NCBI GenBank assembly: GCA_016764915.1 | Contig: JAESQY010000153.1 | Coordinates: 62,001 to 126,000 of the forward strand | Origin: Aliivibrio sp. | Lineage (GTDB): Bacteria > Pseudomonadota > Gammaproteobacteria > Enterobacterales > Vibrionaceae | DNA length: 64,000 nucleotides | Direction: 5' to 3' | In this document: positions 1 to 8,589 of the stretch, one piece after another | Numbering within the stretch: position 1 is the stretch's first letter | How the letters are laid out: each line of letters starts with the position of its first letter | The notes under the pieces: generated by a model | Database searches by the model: none | What the model was told of the DNA's origin: nothing | The model's input: the letters and a program-made list of their open reading frames with translations, nothing else | Position numbers and translations under genes: made by a program

Positions 1-1235
1 TGGGGCTCTGTAACATATTCTAATTGTGGTTCAGGGATACCAGGACCACTGTCTTCAACCGTGATCACTACTTGATTTTGTACTGGATTATGTTGAATGC
101 TAACTTCAATCTGGTTTGCCATTTCGGACTGTCTACCATATTGGTGTGCATTCTCTACAAGGTTGATCAGTGCAGTTTGCAACATAATCGGGTCGACATT
201 TCTTATTAAAGAGTCGGTTGACGAGTGGAAAACCAGTTGTTGTTGATCCGCATAAATAGCGGGAGCCATGTCGATACAAACTGCTTTGCACAATTCAACC
301 AAATCTGCGTTTTGCCAAAATTCCTCATCAATTAAATCTCGCTTAGACTTTGCATAATGAAGCAGCTGCTGGGTTAAACGTGTCATGTATTGAATCTTTT
401 TTTCGACAAACTCAATTTTTTGTAACTCAGGCTCTTTTTTATACAGTTCTATCTGCATCTTCATTTCAGCTAAGGGTGTTTTTAGCTGATGGGAGAGATC
501 GGCGTTAAAACGCTGGGTATTATCAATGGTTTTTTGTAGCCTCAGCATTAAACGGTTAAGAGCACTGATCAGCTCGCTGATTTCAGTAGGAGCACGAGTC
601 ACAATCGGGTTTAAATTAAACTCAGAACGGGTTGAAATCTGCTTTTGAATTCTTCGTATTGGATTTAAGCCCCATTTGAGCGTTAAATAGGTGATCACCG
701 CTGAAATGATACAGAGGACAATAGCGGCCATAGACATGAAAAGTGTAATTTCGTTTAGAATCTGTTGCCGGCCTTGCAGTGATTCAGCAATCACGATTTT
801 AGCAATGCCTTTGGAGTAGGGGAAGTGGACCTCCACAGCGCGTAATTCGGTTCCGGCATAAACCGTATCGTAATAGTAATATCGCCGTTTGCTGTCGTTT
901 CTATCCGGGTTAACCTGCTGGTAAAATTTAAGCCCAATGGCCCCTGCGAGTAGTTTGTTTTCTGCATTTTCAATACGATAAAATACTTTTTCATTACGAG
1001 CTGTACTTAACGAGTCGATAGAAAAGTAATCCATGTTTAGATGTAACTCTCCCCGTTTCATCACCAGTTTTTCTTGAATGTTGGTCGCGACAGCTAGCAG
1101 CATATTATCAAACAGCGCTTCGGTCTTTTTCTCGACAAATGAGGTGGTAATAGCGAAAAAAAACAGCGTTAGACACAAAAAGGAGATGAGAATCCCAAGA
1201 AATAGACGTCTAAATAGTGAACCTGAATTAGTCAT
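1..1235 (-). CDS. tctE: Sensor histidine kinase, TctE/QseC type (C-terminus cut by window edge)
   Basis: Membrane sensor kinase, presumably sensing tricarboxylates and phosphorylating the response regulator encoded just upstream. The visible 411 residues start with a hydrophobic segment (about residues 10-27), a periplasmic stretch, a second membrane segment and a HAMP-like linker. The dimerisation box is read as ADLSHQLKTPLAEMK with His249 as phospho-acceptor; an ATPase N-box VENAHQYG (Asn362) and a G1 box EDSGPGIPEP follow. The G2 box lies outside the window. The start ATG at 1235 overlaps the end of the regulator gene by 8 bases (ATGACTAA), so the two are translationally coupled. The TctE name rests on the divergent tctCBA genes; the kinase itself is a generic QseC/TctE-class protein. 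Confidence 0.85.
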   Translation of the reverse strand, partial: MTNSGSLFRRLFLGILISFLCLTLFFFAITTSFVEKKTEALFDNMLLAVATNIQEKLVMKRGELHLNMDYFSIDSLSTARNEKVFYRIENAENKLLAGAIGLKFYQQVNPDRNDSKRRYYYYDTVYAGTELRAVEVHFPYSKGIAKIVIAESLQGRQQILNEITLFMSMAAIVLCIISAVITYLTLKWGLNPIRRIQKQISTRSEFNLNPIVTRAPTEISELISALNRLMLRLQKTIDNTQRFNADLSHQLKTPLAEMKMQIELYKKEPELQKIEFVEKKIQYMTRLTQQLLHYAKSKRDLIDEEFWQNADLVELCKAVCIDMAPAIYADQQQLVFHSSTDSLIRNVDPIMLQTALINLVENAHQYGRQSEMANQIEVSIQHNPVQNQVVITVEDSGPGIPEPQLEYVTEP

Positions 1236-1902
1236 GTTTTGCCATAGGCTCCAACAGATAACCTAGTCCTCTAATGGTAGATAGGCTGAGTGATGAACCA
1301 AATCTTTTTCGAAGGCGACTGATGTAAGTTTCGATGGCGGTTGAAGTGAGCTCTTCATCCAATGAAGCTATGCGATCGGCAATTTGGGATTTGCTGACCA
1401 CTTTACCGGTGTTGAGAATGAGGTACTCCAGAACTGAGAGCTCACGGCGATGTAAGATGATCTGCTCGCCATTAACATTGACACTGCGATCACTTAGGTC
1501 GATTTGGATATCACCGTAAGATATTTGGTTTTGGGTCAGTCTGTTTGAGCGGCGCAACAATGCACGAACTCTTGCGACAATTTCGTCTAATTCGAAGGGT
1601 TTACATAGGTAATCATCAGCCCCTTGATCGAGTCCGGTGATGCGCTGATCTAATTTATCACGAGCGGAAATAATGATTACTGGGGTGTTGAGTTTTTTTG
1701 CCCTGAGTGTTCGTAATACCGATAAACCATCTTGTTTTGGCAGCCCTAAATCAAGCAGAATTAAATCATACTCCTGCTGTTTTAAGGCGTAAGTCGCTTG
1801 TAAACCATCGTGTATGACATCCACGGCATAACCTTGTTCACATAACGTCATCATCATGCCGTTCGCTAACAGTTCATTGTCTTCCACAATTAAAATTCGC
1901 AT
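1228..1902 (-). CDS. tctD: OmpR-family response regulator, TctD type
   Basis: Two-component response regulator of 224 residues, the usual length for the family. The N-terminal receiver domain shows acidic residues Asp8 and phospho-acceptor Asp51 (in LILLDLGLPKQDG) and the conserved Lys near residue 104 (LCKPFEL). The C-terminal half is a winged-helix DNA-binding domain ending VSRLRKRFG...TIRGLGYLLEP. It is divergent from tctC, so it probably activates tctCBA when the partner kinase detects a tricarboxylate such as citrate. The kinase gene follows with an 8-base overlap. Family assignment is firm; the TctD name is inferred from position. Confidence 0.88.
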   Translation of the reverse strand: MRILIVEDNELLANGMMMTLCEQGYAVDVIHDGLQATYALKQQEYDLILLDLGLPKQDGLSVLRTLRAKKLNTPVIIISARDKLDQRITGLDQGADDYLCKPFELDEIVARVRALLRRSNRLTQNQISYGDIQIDLSDRSVNVNGEQIILHRRELSVLEYLILNTGKVVSKSQIADRIASLDEELTSTAIETYISRLRKRFGSSLSLSTIRGLGYLLEPMAKHD

Positions 1903-2052
1903 GATCTACCTCTAACTTTTTAACAATACCCTAACAAAAAAATAGAATGCAAGCTTGGTGACAGTTAGCAAAGATATTATTTTTATTGTAAAAGTTTTGT
2001 TAATAGATATTTCGTTGATTTTTTAATAACAATAAACAAAGGATTGAAAAAA
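1903..2052. promoter_or_regulatory. Divergent tctD / tctC control region
   Basis: AT-rich gap between the regulator and tctC. TAAC occurs three times on the plus strand at 1913, 1921 and 1932, close to the spacing expected of direct-repeat sites for OmpR-type regulators, and is a candidate TctD site. No confident -35/-10 pair was assigned. The Shine-Dalgarno AAAGGA (2038-2043) sits 9 bases before the tctC ATG. Confidence 0.35.
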
Positions 2053-3054
2053 ATGAACAAATTATATCGCACGGTGAGTAAAACATTGCTTGCCACTGTT
2101 GTTGCTACGACAGGATTGCTCGCAACTACAGCAGCCAACGCTGATGATTATCCGAAAAAGCCAGTTAATTTTGTGGTCGGGTTTGGAGTGGGTGGTAGTG
2201 CCGACAGAATGACCAGAACCATGGCAAGTTTTGTTGGTGATGAGTTGGGCCAGCCGATTAAAGTGATCAATAAAAAGGGTGCGGGTACTCAAATAGCCGC
2301 TAATTATGTGCTAAATCGACCGGACGATGGTTACACTGTTTTTGCCTCAACTTTTGCCCCTTATCTGTCGAATACTATCTTAAAAGGGAAAGCATCGTAT
2401 GGGATGGCTGACTTTTCGTTTATCAACTTACAGTGGTTTGATTTTGAGCTTATAGCCAGTTACAAAGATAGCCCATATAAAGACATGGCATCACTGATAA
2501 AGGCAATCAAAGAGAAGCCGAAAACAGTGAAAGCTGCAGTTATGCAAGGTGGCGCTGGACATATCACTATAAAATTGCTGCTTGAAAAATACAATATCCC
2601 ACAAGAGAACTTAAATTTAGTGACGTTTAACAGCGGTGGTAAAGCGCGTTCAGCCGTTGCCGGTGGTCAAGTTGATTTTATTATCATCAGTGCAGAAGGC
2701 AGTGAAGGGATTCGTGAGTTCTTAACCCCATTAGCCGTGGTTCGTGATGATCGAAGTGATCGTTGGGATGCGCCAACCATTAATGAAGCGATTAAAGGCT
2801 CAGGGATTACGATGCCAGTTATTCGTGGCTCGATGCGTGGTTTTGCTGTCTCTTCAGAGCTTAAAAACAAATTTCCTCAACGTTATGAAAAGTTGACCAA
2901 CGCTTTCCAAAATACCTTAGCCAATAAAGGGGTACAAAAAACCTTAAAAGGTAACAACATCGGCGGTGTTTGGATTGGACCAGACAAAGCGGATGAGTTA
3001 ATGAAAGAGAACTTTGAGATGTTCAATACCTACAAATACTTGCTTAACAAGTAA
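2053..3054 (+). CDS. tctC: TctC-type periplasmic tricarboxylate-binding protein
   Basis: Extracytoplasmic solute receptor of the tripartite tricarboxylate transporter (TTT) family, delivering substrate to the TctAB membrane complex. A signal peptide is clear: basic start, a hydrophobic stretch around TLLATVVATTGLLA and a likely cut after ANA, before DDYPKKPVNF. The mature domain has the Bug-family features PVNFVVGFGVGGSADRMTR near the N-terminus and VINKKGAGTQIAANYV, which line the carboxylate pocket. Start: a TTG at 2044 extends the frame, but AAAGGA is 9 bases before the ATG at 2053 and would abut the TTG, so 2053 is chosen (333 residues). First gene of tctCBA. Citrate is the known TctC ligand, but TTT receptors vary and the substrate here is not proven. 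Confidence 0.9.
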   Translation: MNKLYRTVSKTLLATVVATTGLLATTAANADDYPKKPVNFVVGFGVGGSADRMTRTMASFVGDELGQPIKVINKKGAGTQIAANYVLNRPDDGYTVFASTFAPYLSNTILKGKASYGMADFSFINLQWFDFELIASYKDSPYKDMASLIKAIKEKPKTVKAAVMQGGAGHITIKLLLEKYNIPQENLNLVTFNSGGKARSAVAGGQVDFIIISAEGSEGIREFLTPLAVVRDDRSDRWDAPTINEAIKGSGITMPVIRGSMRGFAVSSELKNKFPQRYEKLTNAFQNTLANKGVQKTLKGNNIGGVWIGPDKADELMKENFEMFNTYKYLLNK

Positions 3055-3075
3055 TTCATTCTGCTTTCTTTAGTT

Positions 3076-3099
3076 GTGGCTCCTTCTTTTAGGAGTCAC
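3076..3099 (+). promoter_or_regulatory. Intercistronic hairpin between tctC and tctB
   Basis: GTGGCTCC and GGAGTCAC form an 8-bp stem (one G-U pair) around an 8-base loop, with no T-run after it. It lies between the receptor gene and the membrane genes. A hairpin here could stabilise the tctC message or partly stop transcription, giving more receptor than membrane protein; that role is inference. Confidence 0.5.
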
Positions 3100-3122
3100 T
3101 TGTTATCTAGGAGGACTATAAG

Positions 3123-3569
3123 ATGTTAACCAATAAAACTGCTGATGTCGGCGTCGTTTTTTGCTTGATTGGCTTCACCGTATGGTATGGCTTTGATGCA
3201 TGGCAAGTATCTCAAAGTGTTGAAAATTTAATCCTTATTGTACCAATAGGAGGAGGAGCGTTATTGCTTTGCCTTATTGAGTTAATTCGTCAATTTTTTG
3301 GTTACTCAAAACCGATTGAAAATGCACAACCAGTAAAAGAGGTGTTTCCCGTGATTGCACTTTTCACGGCCTATGTATTGTCATTGGAGTGGTTAGGGTT
3401 TGATGTGGCAACCACTCTGTTTGTTGCTATCTACTTGGTGATGCAAGGTGAAAGGCGATGGGTTTGGATCGTGGGCTATAGCGTCTGTTTTGGACTATTT
3501 ATGGCGATGTTCTTTGCTAAAATGCTGCCTTACCCAATGCCAATGAGCCTATTTCCGACGGACTATTAA
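3123..3569 (+). CDS. tctB: TctB, small membrane subunit of tripartite tricarboxylate transporter
   Basis: A 148-residue inner-membrane protein with four hydrophobic segments, the standard architecture of TctB (DUF1468). Segments are seen near residues 9-24, 37-58, 78-97 and 103-140. It has the typical terminal MLPYPMPMSLFPT. AGGAGG lies just upstream (3110-3115). It forms the membrane channel complex with TctA, whose gene begins 9 bases after the stop. Family sequences are poorly conserved, so the call leans on size, topology and position between tctC and tctA. Confidence 0.88.
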   Translation: MLTNKTADVGVVFCLIGFTVWYGFDAWQVSQSVENLILIVPIGGGALLLCLIELIRQFFGYSKPIENAQPVKEVFPVIALFTAYVLSLEWLGFDVATTLFVAIYLVMQGERRWVWIVGYSVCFGLFMAMFFAKMLPYPMPMSLFPTDY

Positions 3570-3578
3570 GGATTCAAT

Positions 3579-5090
3579 ATGATTGATACTATTGCAATAG
3601 CCGAAGGGGCAAATATGCTTTTTGCCTCAATCGATCCGTGGATAGTGGTGATTCCAGGCATCATTATTGGATTGGTATTTGGAGCAATTCCAGGTTTACA
3701 GATTTCGATGGCAATGGCGATTTTCTTGCCAGCAACACTGTACATGGATTTTTTAGAAGCGATGCTATTTTTAACCGCTATTTTTACCGGTGGTTCATTT
3801 GGAAGTGGTATTCCTGCGATATTAATGAATATTCCGGGTACCTCTTCAGCTATTGCCACCGCGTTTGATGGTTATCCGATGGCAAGAAAAGGGGAACACA
3901 ATAAGGCACTGGGTGTAGCATTAGGTGCATCCTGTTTTGGTGTGCTTTTTGGTTATGTGATCCTATTTATTTTGATTCAGCCCATTTCAAGTATGGTGCT
4001 AAAACTTGGTCCATCGGAAATGTTTGTGGTGATTCTTTGGGGCATGACCCTAATCGCCAGTTTGAGTGGTGAGTATATTGTCAAAGGGTTGCTATCAGGT
4101 TTCATTGGCTTGTTACTGGGCACCATTGGTTTTAGTGAGGCGGGGGTTGCTCGTGGCACTATGGGTAATGAATACCTGCTTGACGGTGTGGCGACCATTC
4201 CTGCCATGATGGGCATGTTTGCCGCATCTGAACTGTTTAAATTAGTGAAGACTAAATATCTGGTTAAAGACAGCAGTGCAAGAAAGGTGAGTATTCGCGA
4301 AGTGATTTCTGGTATGAAGTATGCCTTTCAGTATCCTGTGGTGATGTTGCGAGGCAGCTTGATTGGTGTGTTTGTTGGTGCAGTGCCGGGTGTTGGCTCA
4401 TCGGTGTCGAACTTACTGTCATACATTGAAACCAAACGACGCGATAAAGATCCAGATTCTTTCGGTAAAGGAAATCCAAAAGGGGTGATTGCGGCGGAAT
4501 CGGCAAACAGCACATCTGAAGCGGGCTCAATGGCGACCTTGTTAGCATTAGGTATTCCAGGAGGTGGCGCAACGGCGGTGATGTTAGCAGCCTTTGCTAT
4601 GCATAATATTACGGGTGGCCCACAATTTATTCGTGAAGAGACAGACATTGTCTATGCGATCATTATTGCCAATTTTGCTCAGGTTATTTTGTTGCTAGGT
4701 TTGGGGCTATTATTCATACCTATTTTGGCAAATATTGTGAAGATGCCAACCAGTTTCATGGTGCCATCAGTGCTCTCCATGGCGGTATTTGGTTCATTTG
4801 GTTTAACGGGGAATATATCAGGGCCTGTTACGGTATTGGTATTCGCTTGCGTTGGTTGGGTATTTAGACGTTATAACTACTCTGTTCCAGCAGCGGTGAT
4901 CGGTATTTTGTTAGGCGGTATGGCTGAAGGGTCTTTGATGCATACCTATCAAATTAGTGGCGGTGAAATAAGTTATCTATTTGAAAGGCCAATTACACTG
5001 GTTATCTTAGGCTTGTTACTGTTGTCACTGTTCGGTTCTAAAATAACCTCTAAACTGAGTAAAAAAGCGACATCTGTTACTCAATCTTGA
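3579..5090 (+). CDS. tctA: TctA, large membrane subunit of tripartite tricarboxylate transporter
   Basis: Large permease of 503 residues, the normal TctA length, with about 12 hydrophobic segments. The family motif PGIIIGLVFGAIPGLQ is near residues 25-40, and GVFVGAVPGVGSSVSNLLSY near residue 265 is the internal-repeat counterpart. It transports the carboxylate together with cations using the TctC-bound substrate. It is 9 bases downstream of tctB and ends the operon. Nothing unusual in length or motifs. Confidence 0.93.
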   Translation: MIDTIAIAEGANMLFASIDPWIVVIPGIIIGLVFGAIPGLQISMAMAIFLPATLYMDFLEAMLFLTAIFTGGSFGSGIPAILMNIPGTSSAIATAFDGYPMARKGEHNKALGVALGASCFGVLFGYVILFILIQPISSMVLKLGPSEMFVVILWGMTLIASLSGEYIVKGLLSGFIGLLLGTIGFSEAGVARGTMGNEYLLDGVATIPAMMGMFAASELFKLVKTKYLVKDSSARKVSIREVISGMKYAFQYPVVMLRGSLIGVFVGAVPGVGSSVSNLLSYIETKRRDKDPDSFGKGNPKGVIAAESANSTSEAGSMATLLALGIPGGGATAVMLAAFAMHNITGGPQFIREETDIVYAIIIANFAQVILLLGLGLLFIPILANIVKMPTSFMVPSVLSMAVFGSFGLTGNISGPVTVLVFACVGWVFRRYNYSVPAAVIGILLGGMAEGSLMHTYQISGGEISYLFERPITLVILGLLLLSLFGSKITSKLSKKATSVTQS

Positions 5091-5101
5091 TATATGAAAT
5101 T

Positions 5102-5161
5102 GTTGATCAGAAGTGTAATAGCCATTGCGTTCGGGGGAAACAATGGTTTCTTCTGGTCAAC
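5102..5161. terminator. Nested hairpin between tctA and the convergent gene
   Basis: Outer arms GTTGATCAGAAG (5102-5113) and CTTCTGGTCAAC (5150-5161) pair over 12 bp with one mismatch/G-U position. An inner stem CCATTG (5122-5127) / CAATGG (5141-5146) sits inside. It lies between convergent genes and is the only candidate terminator there, but it lacks a T-run. Confidence 0.5.
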
Positions 5162-5172
5162 TCAAAACGATA

Positions 5173-6198
5173 CTACATCTCATTGTAGAACAATACGATA
5201 CTGCCACCACGCAGCGCACTGCCATAGTTGAAGTTAAACCCAATCCCTACGTTATCCAAAAAAGGGAGTTTATCGGTGGTGTTTAATAACCAACCAATAC
5301 TGGCTTCCAAATAGTGATGGGTACCAAAGCTCGAGGTAATATCTCCTCCTACATCAACTCGCTTACCACGTAAAAAAAGTGACTGGGCATAAATGTTCTG
5401 CTCGGTAAGTTGATAGGTCATTTGCAGCATATTGATGAGACGCCAACCTTCAGGGTTCGCATCTTCGCTTTTATCAGAAGAGCCTCCAAAGCCTTGACCA
5501 TAGAAGTAGTGATAGCTGTTATCAAAACGCCACTCACCCCAATCCGTGGACTCTTTGTATATGAACTTTAAAGTAGGCTCCATAATAAAAACATTGGCAG
5601 ATGTGTTTAAGAAAGTGCCATCTAATCGGGGTTTAAGCTCTTCACTGATTTGGTTACGATAAGTGTAGGTATTGTCGTAGTGCATCAAATGGTTGCCGAT
5701 CCCATAAGCAAATGACCACCCTTTAGAGAGCGAGTGTTCTTGAGTGTATTCTAGATAGGCGGCGAACACTTCGTCTTTATTTTCGTCTGGTGTCAGCCCT
5801 TGAGCTTCAAAGAATTTTGTCGTTTGATCCACACGCAAATAGGCGACTCGACCAGTGATACTCTGGCTCCACTCTTCGTCATTGTCTGGAAATTCATACG
5901 TATATGGAAAGGAGTAAACAGTGATTTGCTTGCGTAATTCTACTGAGTTTGGATGCTCAAGATCACCGCCCCCGGGAACGGAAATAAATTCGTTAGGATC
6001 AAAATCGGTAATACCAAAGGTAATCGCATTGCTGTCAGTAAGTACGACAGTGGCAGAAAAAATCTTCTCAAATCGGTTTGCTGCTGAGTAATCTGTAGCT
6101 AAGCAGCCAAAACTGATAAGCAACACTAGCCAGCATAGGAGAGAGGAGCAGCGAAACATCGTGGTACCCATATGATAAGATCTTATTGAAATTATCAT
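5173..6198 (-). CDS. Predicted outer-membrane beta-barrel protein
   Basis: I do not recognise the family. A signal peptide is visible (MFRCSSLLCWLVLLISFGCLA). The remainder is rich in alternating hydrophobic/aromatic strands (SFAYGIGNHLMHYD, WGEWRFDNSYHYFYGQGFGG) and ends in a strand GGSIVLFYNEM, all typical of an outer-membrane barrel of about 300 residues. Cys20 in FGCLA resembles a lipobox only loosely. The frame opens at 6198, but the ATG at 6159 places the signal peptide at the N-terminus; neither start has a good Shine-Dalgarno. It converges on tctCBA, and carboxylate-specific porins often neighbour such uptake systems, so a channel feeding TctC is possible but unproven. Confidence 0.6.
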   Translation of the reverse strand: MIISIRSYHMGTTMFRCSSLLCWLVLLISFGCLATDYSAANRFEKIFSATVVLTDSNAITFGITDFDPNEFISVPGGGDLEHPNSVELRKQITVYSFPYTYEFPDNDEEWSQSITGRVAYLRVDQTTKFFEAQGLTPDENKDEVFAAYLEYTQEHSLSKGWSFAYGIGNHLMHYDNTYTYRNQISEELKPRLDGTFLNTSANVFIMEPTLKFIYKESTDWGEWRFDNSYHYFYGQGFGGSSDKSEDANPEGWRLINMLQMTYQLTEQNIYAQSLFLRGKRVDVGGDITSSFGTHHYLEASIGWLLNTTDKLPFLDNVGIGFNFNYGSALRGGSIVLFYNEM

Positions 6199-6277
6199 GT
6201 TTAGCGTACGGCGGATAGCAACGGTTAGTGATATTGAATATTTTTCTCATGCTTGATAGCGTGGCTGAATATGATTA

Positions 6278-6754
6278 TTAATCAATTACCTTGATGGAAA
6301 GCATTAATGTAAAGAGAGCAACAGGCTCATCGCCACTGATTGATGGACAAGTAGCGACAATCTGTACGGGTTTGTTGATTCTCTCTTTGCTGTGAAAGGT
6401 TTCAGTAAGCATTTGATCAATCACTTGACCTTCGCTGCAGGTAAATACGACATCCGCCTCTGGACGCTTAAGAAACTTAGCATCAAAATCTTTGAAGGCG
6501 AGTGAAATCTTTCGACCGCAATTATTGGCTTTATGAAATGCTAAAAAGCCACCAGCGACATCAGCGCCCACTGCCAATACCCCAAAATACATGCTGTTAA
6601 GGTGATTTTTATTGCGACGTAACAGCGGAATCTTCACCGCCAAAGTCTGCTCATCCATGGCTATGATTTTAGGTTTACACCAGAAAATCAAAGGGACTTT
6701 GAAAAAACCAAACATCTTAAGCATAAGGTTGGATTTAAATAAACTTTGGCTCAT
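6278..6754 (-). CDS. DUF4442 hotdog-fold protein (thioesterase-like)
   Basis: A 158-residue protein with the layout of DUF4442 / YiiD-C-like hotdog proteins, which are acyl-CoA thioesterase relatives of unproven substrate. Features are the N-terminal amphipathic helix, the strand KIPLLRRNKNHLNSMYFGVLAVGADVAGG (split here at NHLNSMYFG) that forms the hotdog helix region, and the later strands. The ATG at 6754 is preferred over the earlier one because AGGA lies 6 bases before it. Monocistronic, with no informative neighbour. Confidence 0.72.
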   Translation of the reverse strand: MSQSLFKSNLMLKMFGFFKVPLIFWCKPKIIAMDEQTLAVKIPLLRRNKNHLNSMYFGVLAVGADVAGGFLAFHKANNCGRKISLAFKDFDAKFLKRPEADVVFTCSEGQVIDQMLTETFHSKERINKPVQIVATCPSISGDEPVALFTLMLSIKVID

Positions 6755-7027
6755 TGTGATTCCTATTAGCATTACCGAATGACTCTACGGTACAGAAAAT
6801 GTTAAAGGATTTAACATTTAATGGTCAAAAAGGAGATCTAGAGCAGACTGATCTGACCAGTTTGGCGTGATACAGCAATAGCTCTTGTTATCAAGCCATA
6901 TGAATAACATTAATAGAGAGTATTACTAGTTTATTCTTATTTATGGAGCGCTTTGTTAATTTTTAGGAGGATAATATGGTTGAGTGTGAGTAACCTATAT
7001 GACAGTTAAGTTAAAAAAGGAGTTTTA
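6755..7027. promoter_or_regulatory. Intergenic leader with a strong-RBS mini-ORF before the 321-aa gene
   Basis: At 6965-6970 a perfect AGGAGG precedes an ATG (6976) by 5 bases. The frame is only MVECE then stop (6976-6993). A second tiny frame, MTVKLKKEF, runs 6999-7028 and its stop overlaps the next ATG as TAATG. The AAAAAAGGAG inside this frame is the ribosome site of the downstream gene. Such arrangements can act as leader peptides; function unknown. Confidence 0.4.
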
Positions 7028-7993
7028 ATGAATATTCCACCATTTATACAACAACATGTTCAACATACCATTGAGAGTGTTGGCAAAGATGGCAAAGCGG
7101 ATACGGTGTTCACTGATAAAGAGAGATTGTTAAAGCGGCTCGGTAATGCTAATTGGCGCGCGTTTCAAGCAATACAATGCCAGTATGGCAATGTTATTAA
7201 TCTTGAGGATATTCATAAAGCTGCCCAAGGATGGAAAAAGTCGTTACAAGGTATTGAGTACCCTTGGTTGGTGTGGAGTGTTGATGAAGATTGGGCATAT
7301 GTGCAACAGAAAATGGTGATTAAAGCAGGATGGACACCTATTGTCGGCTACGACCCCCGAAATGGAGTACCTACAAAGCTAGTTGATGGTGCTATTTTGA
7401 TCGACTTTAATGAAGGCCTAAACTTACCTATTTTGTATATGCACTTTCCATTAGATTTTATTTTTATGTTTGCCCCTCGATTAGCATTTTTCCACTCCGA
7501 CCTACTCATCAAACCTGAAAAGATGAGGCAATTGTCTGAGCTGTTTATTTCTCTTCCGGATGGCGAGATAGCAATGACCAATCTCACCAAGATTAAGTTC
7601 AAATGGCTGCAACGTTTCTTTCCCAAACCGACTAAACTATTTGAGCTGGCGGGCTGTATTACCCAGCAAGCCAGTGAAGATATATATAATCAAGGATGCA
7701 GCATGTGGCAGGGGTGGGCCTTTCACCCTAACTGTCCAAATGAAGTTGAGTTTAAGACTCGGTTAGAAAAGCATTGGGATCACGGTGCGGGATTGCTTTA
7801 TTGGCAAGAGAGTTGTAGAGGGAAAGTGACTATCATTGAAGAGACTTTTTTAGATGAAGGGCACTTTAGTCGTACCAGTAAAAAAAGCTTCAAAGTGTTA
7901 TCGAGTAATAACGAAAGTCGTGATACAGGTATGGACTTACGCGGCAATTATGATGTGTACCAACTGGCCAAAAACTTTGAAATTGACCTATAA
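7028..7993 (+). CDS. Conserved-looking cytoplasmic protein of unknown function
   Basis: I do not recognise a family. The 321-residue product has no signal peptide. It contains a hydrophobic stretch LPILYMHFPLDFIFMFAPRL (about residues 136-155), flanked by charged sequence, that could be a buried core or a membrane contact. It is rich in Trp/Phe/Tyr, and Cys residues at 207, 223, 232 and 262 do not form an obvious metal motif. AAAGGAG is well placed before the ATG, and the coding character is convincing throughout. It follows a short leader with mini-ORFs. No close neighbours on the same strand suggest a pathway. Confidence 0.6.
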   Translation: MNIPPFIQQHVQHTIESVGKDGKADTVFTDKERLLKRLGNANWRAFQAIQCQYGNVINLEDIHKAAQGWKKSLQGIEYPWLVWSVDEDWAYVQQKMVIKAGWTPIVGYDPRNGVPTKLVDGAILIDFNEGLNLPILYMHFPLDFIFMFAPRLAFFHSDLLIKPEKMRQLSELFISLPDGEIAMTNLTKIKFKWLQRFFPKPTKLFELAGCITQQASEDIYNQGCSMWQGWAFHPNCPNEVEFKTRLEKHWDHGAGLLYWQESCRGKVTIIEETFLDEGHFSRTSKKSFKVLSSNNESRDTGMDLRGNYDVYQLAKNFEIDL

Positions 7994-8095
7994 CGTAGTG
8001 ATTACAAAATAGTTAAGTGCTTGTAATACCGCAGTGGTTATGTTTTATCTTAAAGGCTAAACTATAAAGAGGCACTTTCTATTAAGGATAAGAGA

Positions 8096-8569
8096 ATGAT
8101 TGAAGTTGGACAAACACTACCAGCCGCCAATTTAAGTCAGTTAACCAAAGAGGGGTTAGTTGATCATCGAATTTCAGCACTATTTTCCGATAAGAAGGTC
8201 GTGTTGTTTGCGGTTCCAGGCGCATTCACCCCGACTTGCTCGACTGCACACCTACCAGGGTATATTGAGTTTTCCGAACAATTCAAAGCTAAAGGAGTCG
8301 ACATCATTGCTTGCGTATCCGTGAATGATGCATTTGTAATGCATGCATGGGGCGAATCGCAAAATGCCAAAGAATTGATGATGTTGGCTGATGGTGATGC
8401 CAGCTTTACCAAAGCGCTTGGACTGGAAAAAGAGACCGCTGGATTTGGTGGGATGCGCTCTCAACGGTATTCAATGCTCATTGATAATGGCGTGGTTACC
8501 ATGTTGAATGTTGAAGCGCCTAAAGAGTTTGTTGTGAGCAAAGCCGAAGTGCTGTTAGCTAGTTTGTAA
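8096..8569 (+). CDS. Prx5-type peroxiredoxin
   Basis: Thiol peroxidase of 157 residues, matching the Prx5/redoxin subgroup that lacks a fused glutaredoxin. The catalytic signature PGAFTPTCS places the peroxidatic cysteine at residue 48, with Pro41 and Thr45 as the activating residues. A second cysteine near residue 73 (IIACVSVN) is usual for the group but not a clear resolving cysteine. Members reduce hydrogen peroxide and organic hydroperoxides with glutathione/glutaredoxin or thioredoxin. Cytoplasmic, with no signal peptide. Monocistronic; the next gene is convergent. Confidence 0.92.
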   Translation: MIEVGQTLPAANLSQLTKEGLVDHRISALFSDKKVVLFAVPGAFTPTCSTAHLPGYIEFSEQFKAKGVDIIACVSVNDAFVMHAWGESQNAKELMMLADGDASFTKALGLEKETAGFGGMRSQRYSMLIDNGVVTMLNVEAPKEFVVSKAEVLLASL

Positions 8570-8589
8570 ATATTTTCTTATTGGGCATG

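Noticed and set aside
24-209. 61-codon plus-strand frame
   Set aside because: Lies opposite the well-supported histidine kinase ATPase domain and has no independent signal.
1-1235. Kinase as a truncated pseudogene
   Set aside because: The missing C-terminus is caused by the window edge; all visible motifs are intact.
4264-4648. Two overlapping minus-strand frames inside tctA
   Set aside because: Shadows of the tctA frame; low complexity follows the codon structure of the plus-strand gene.
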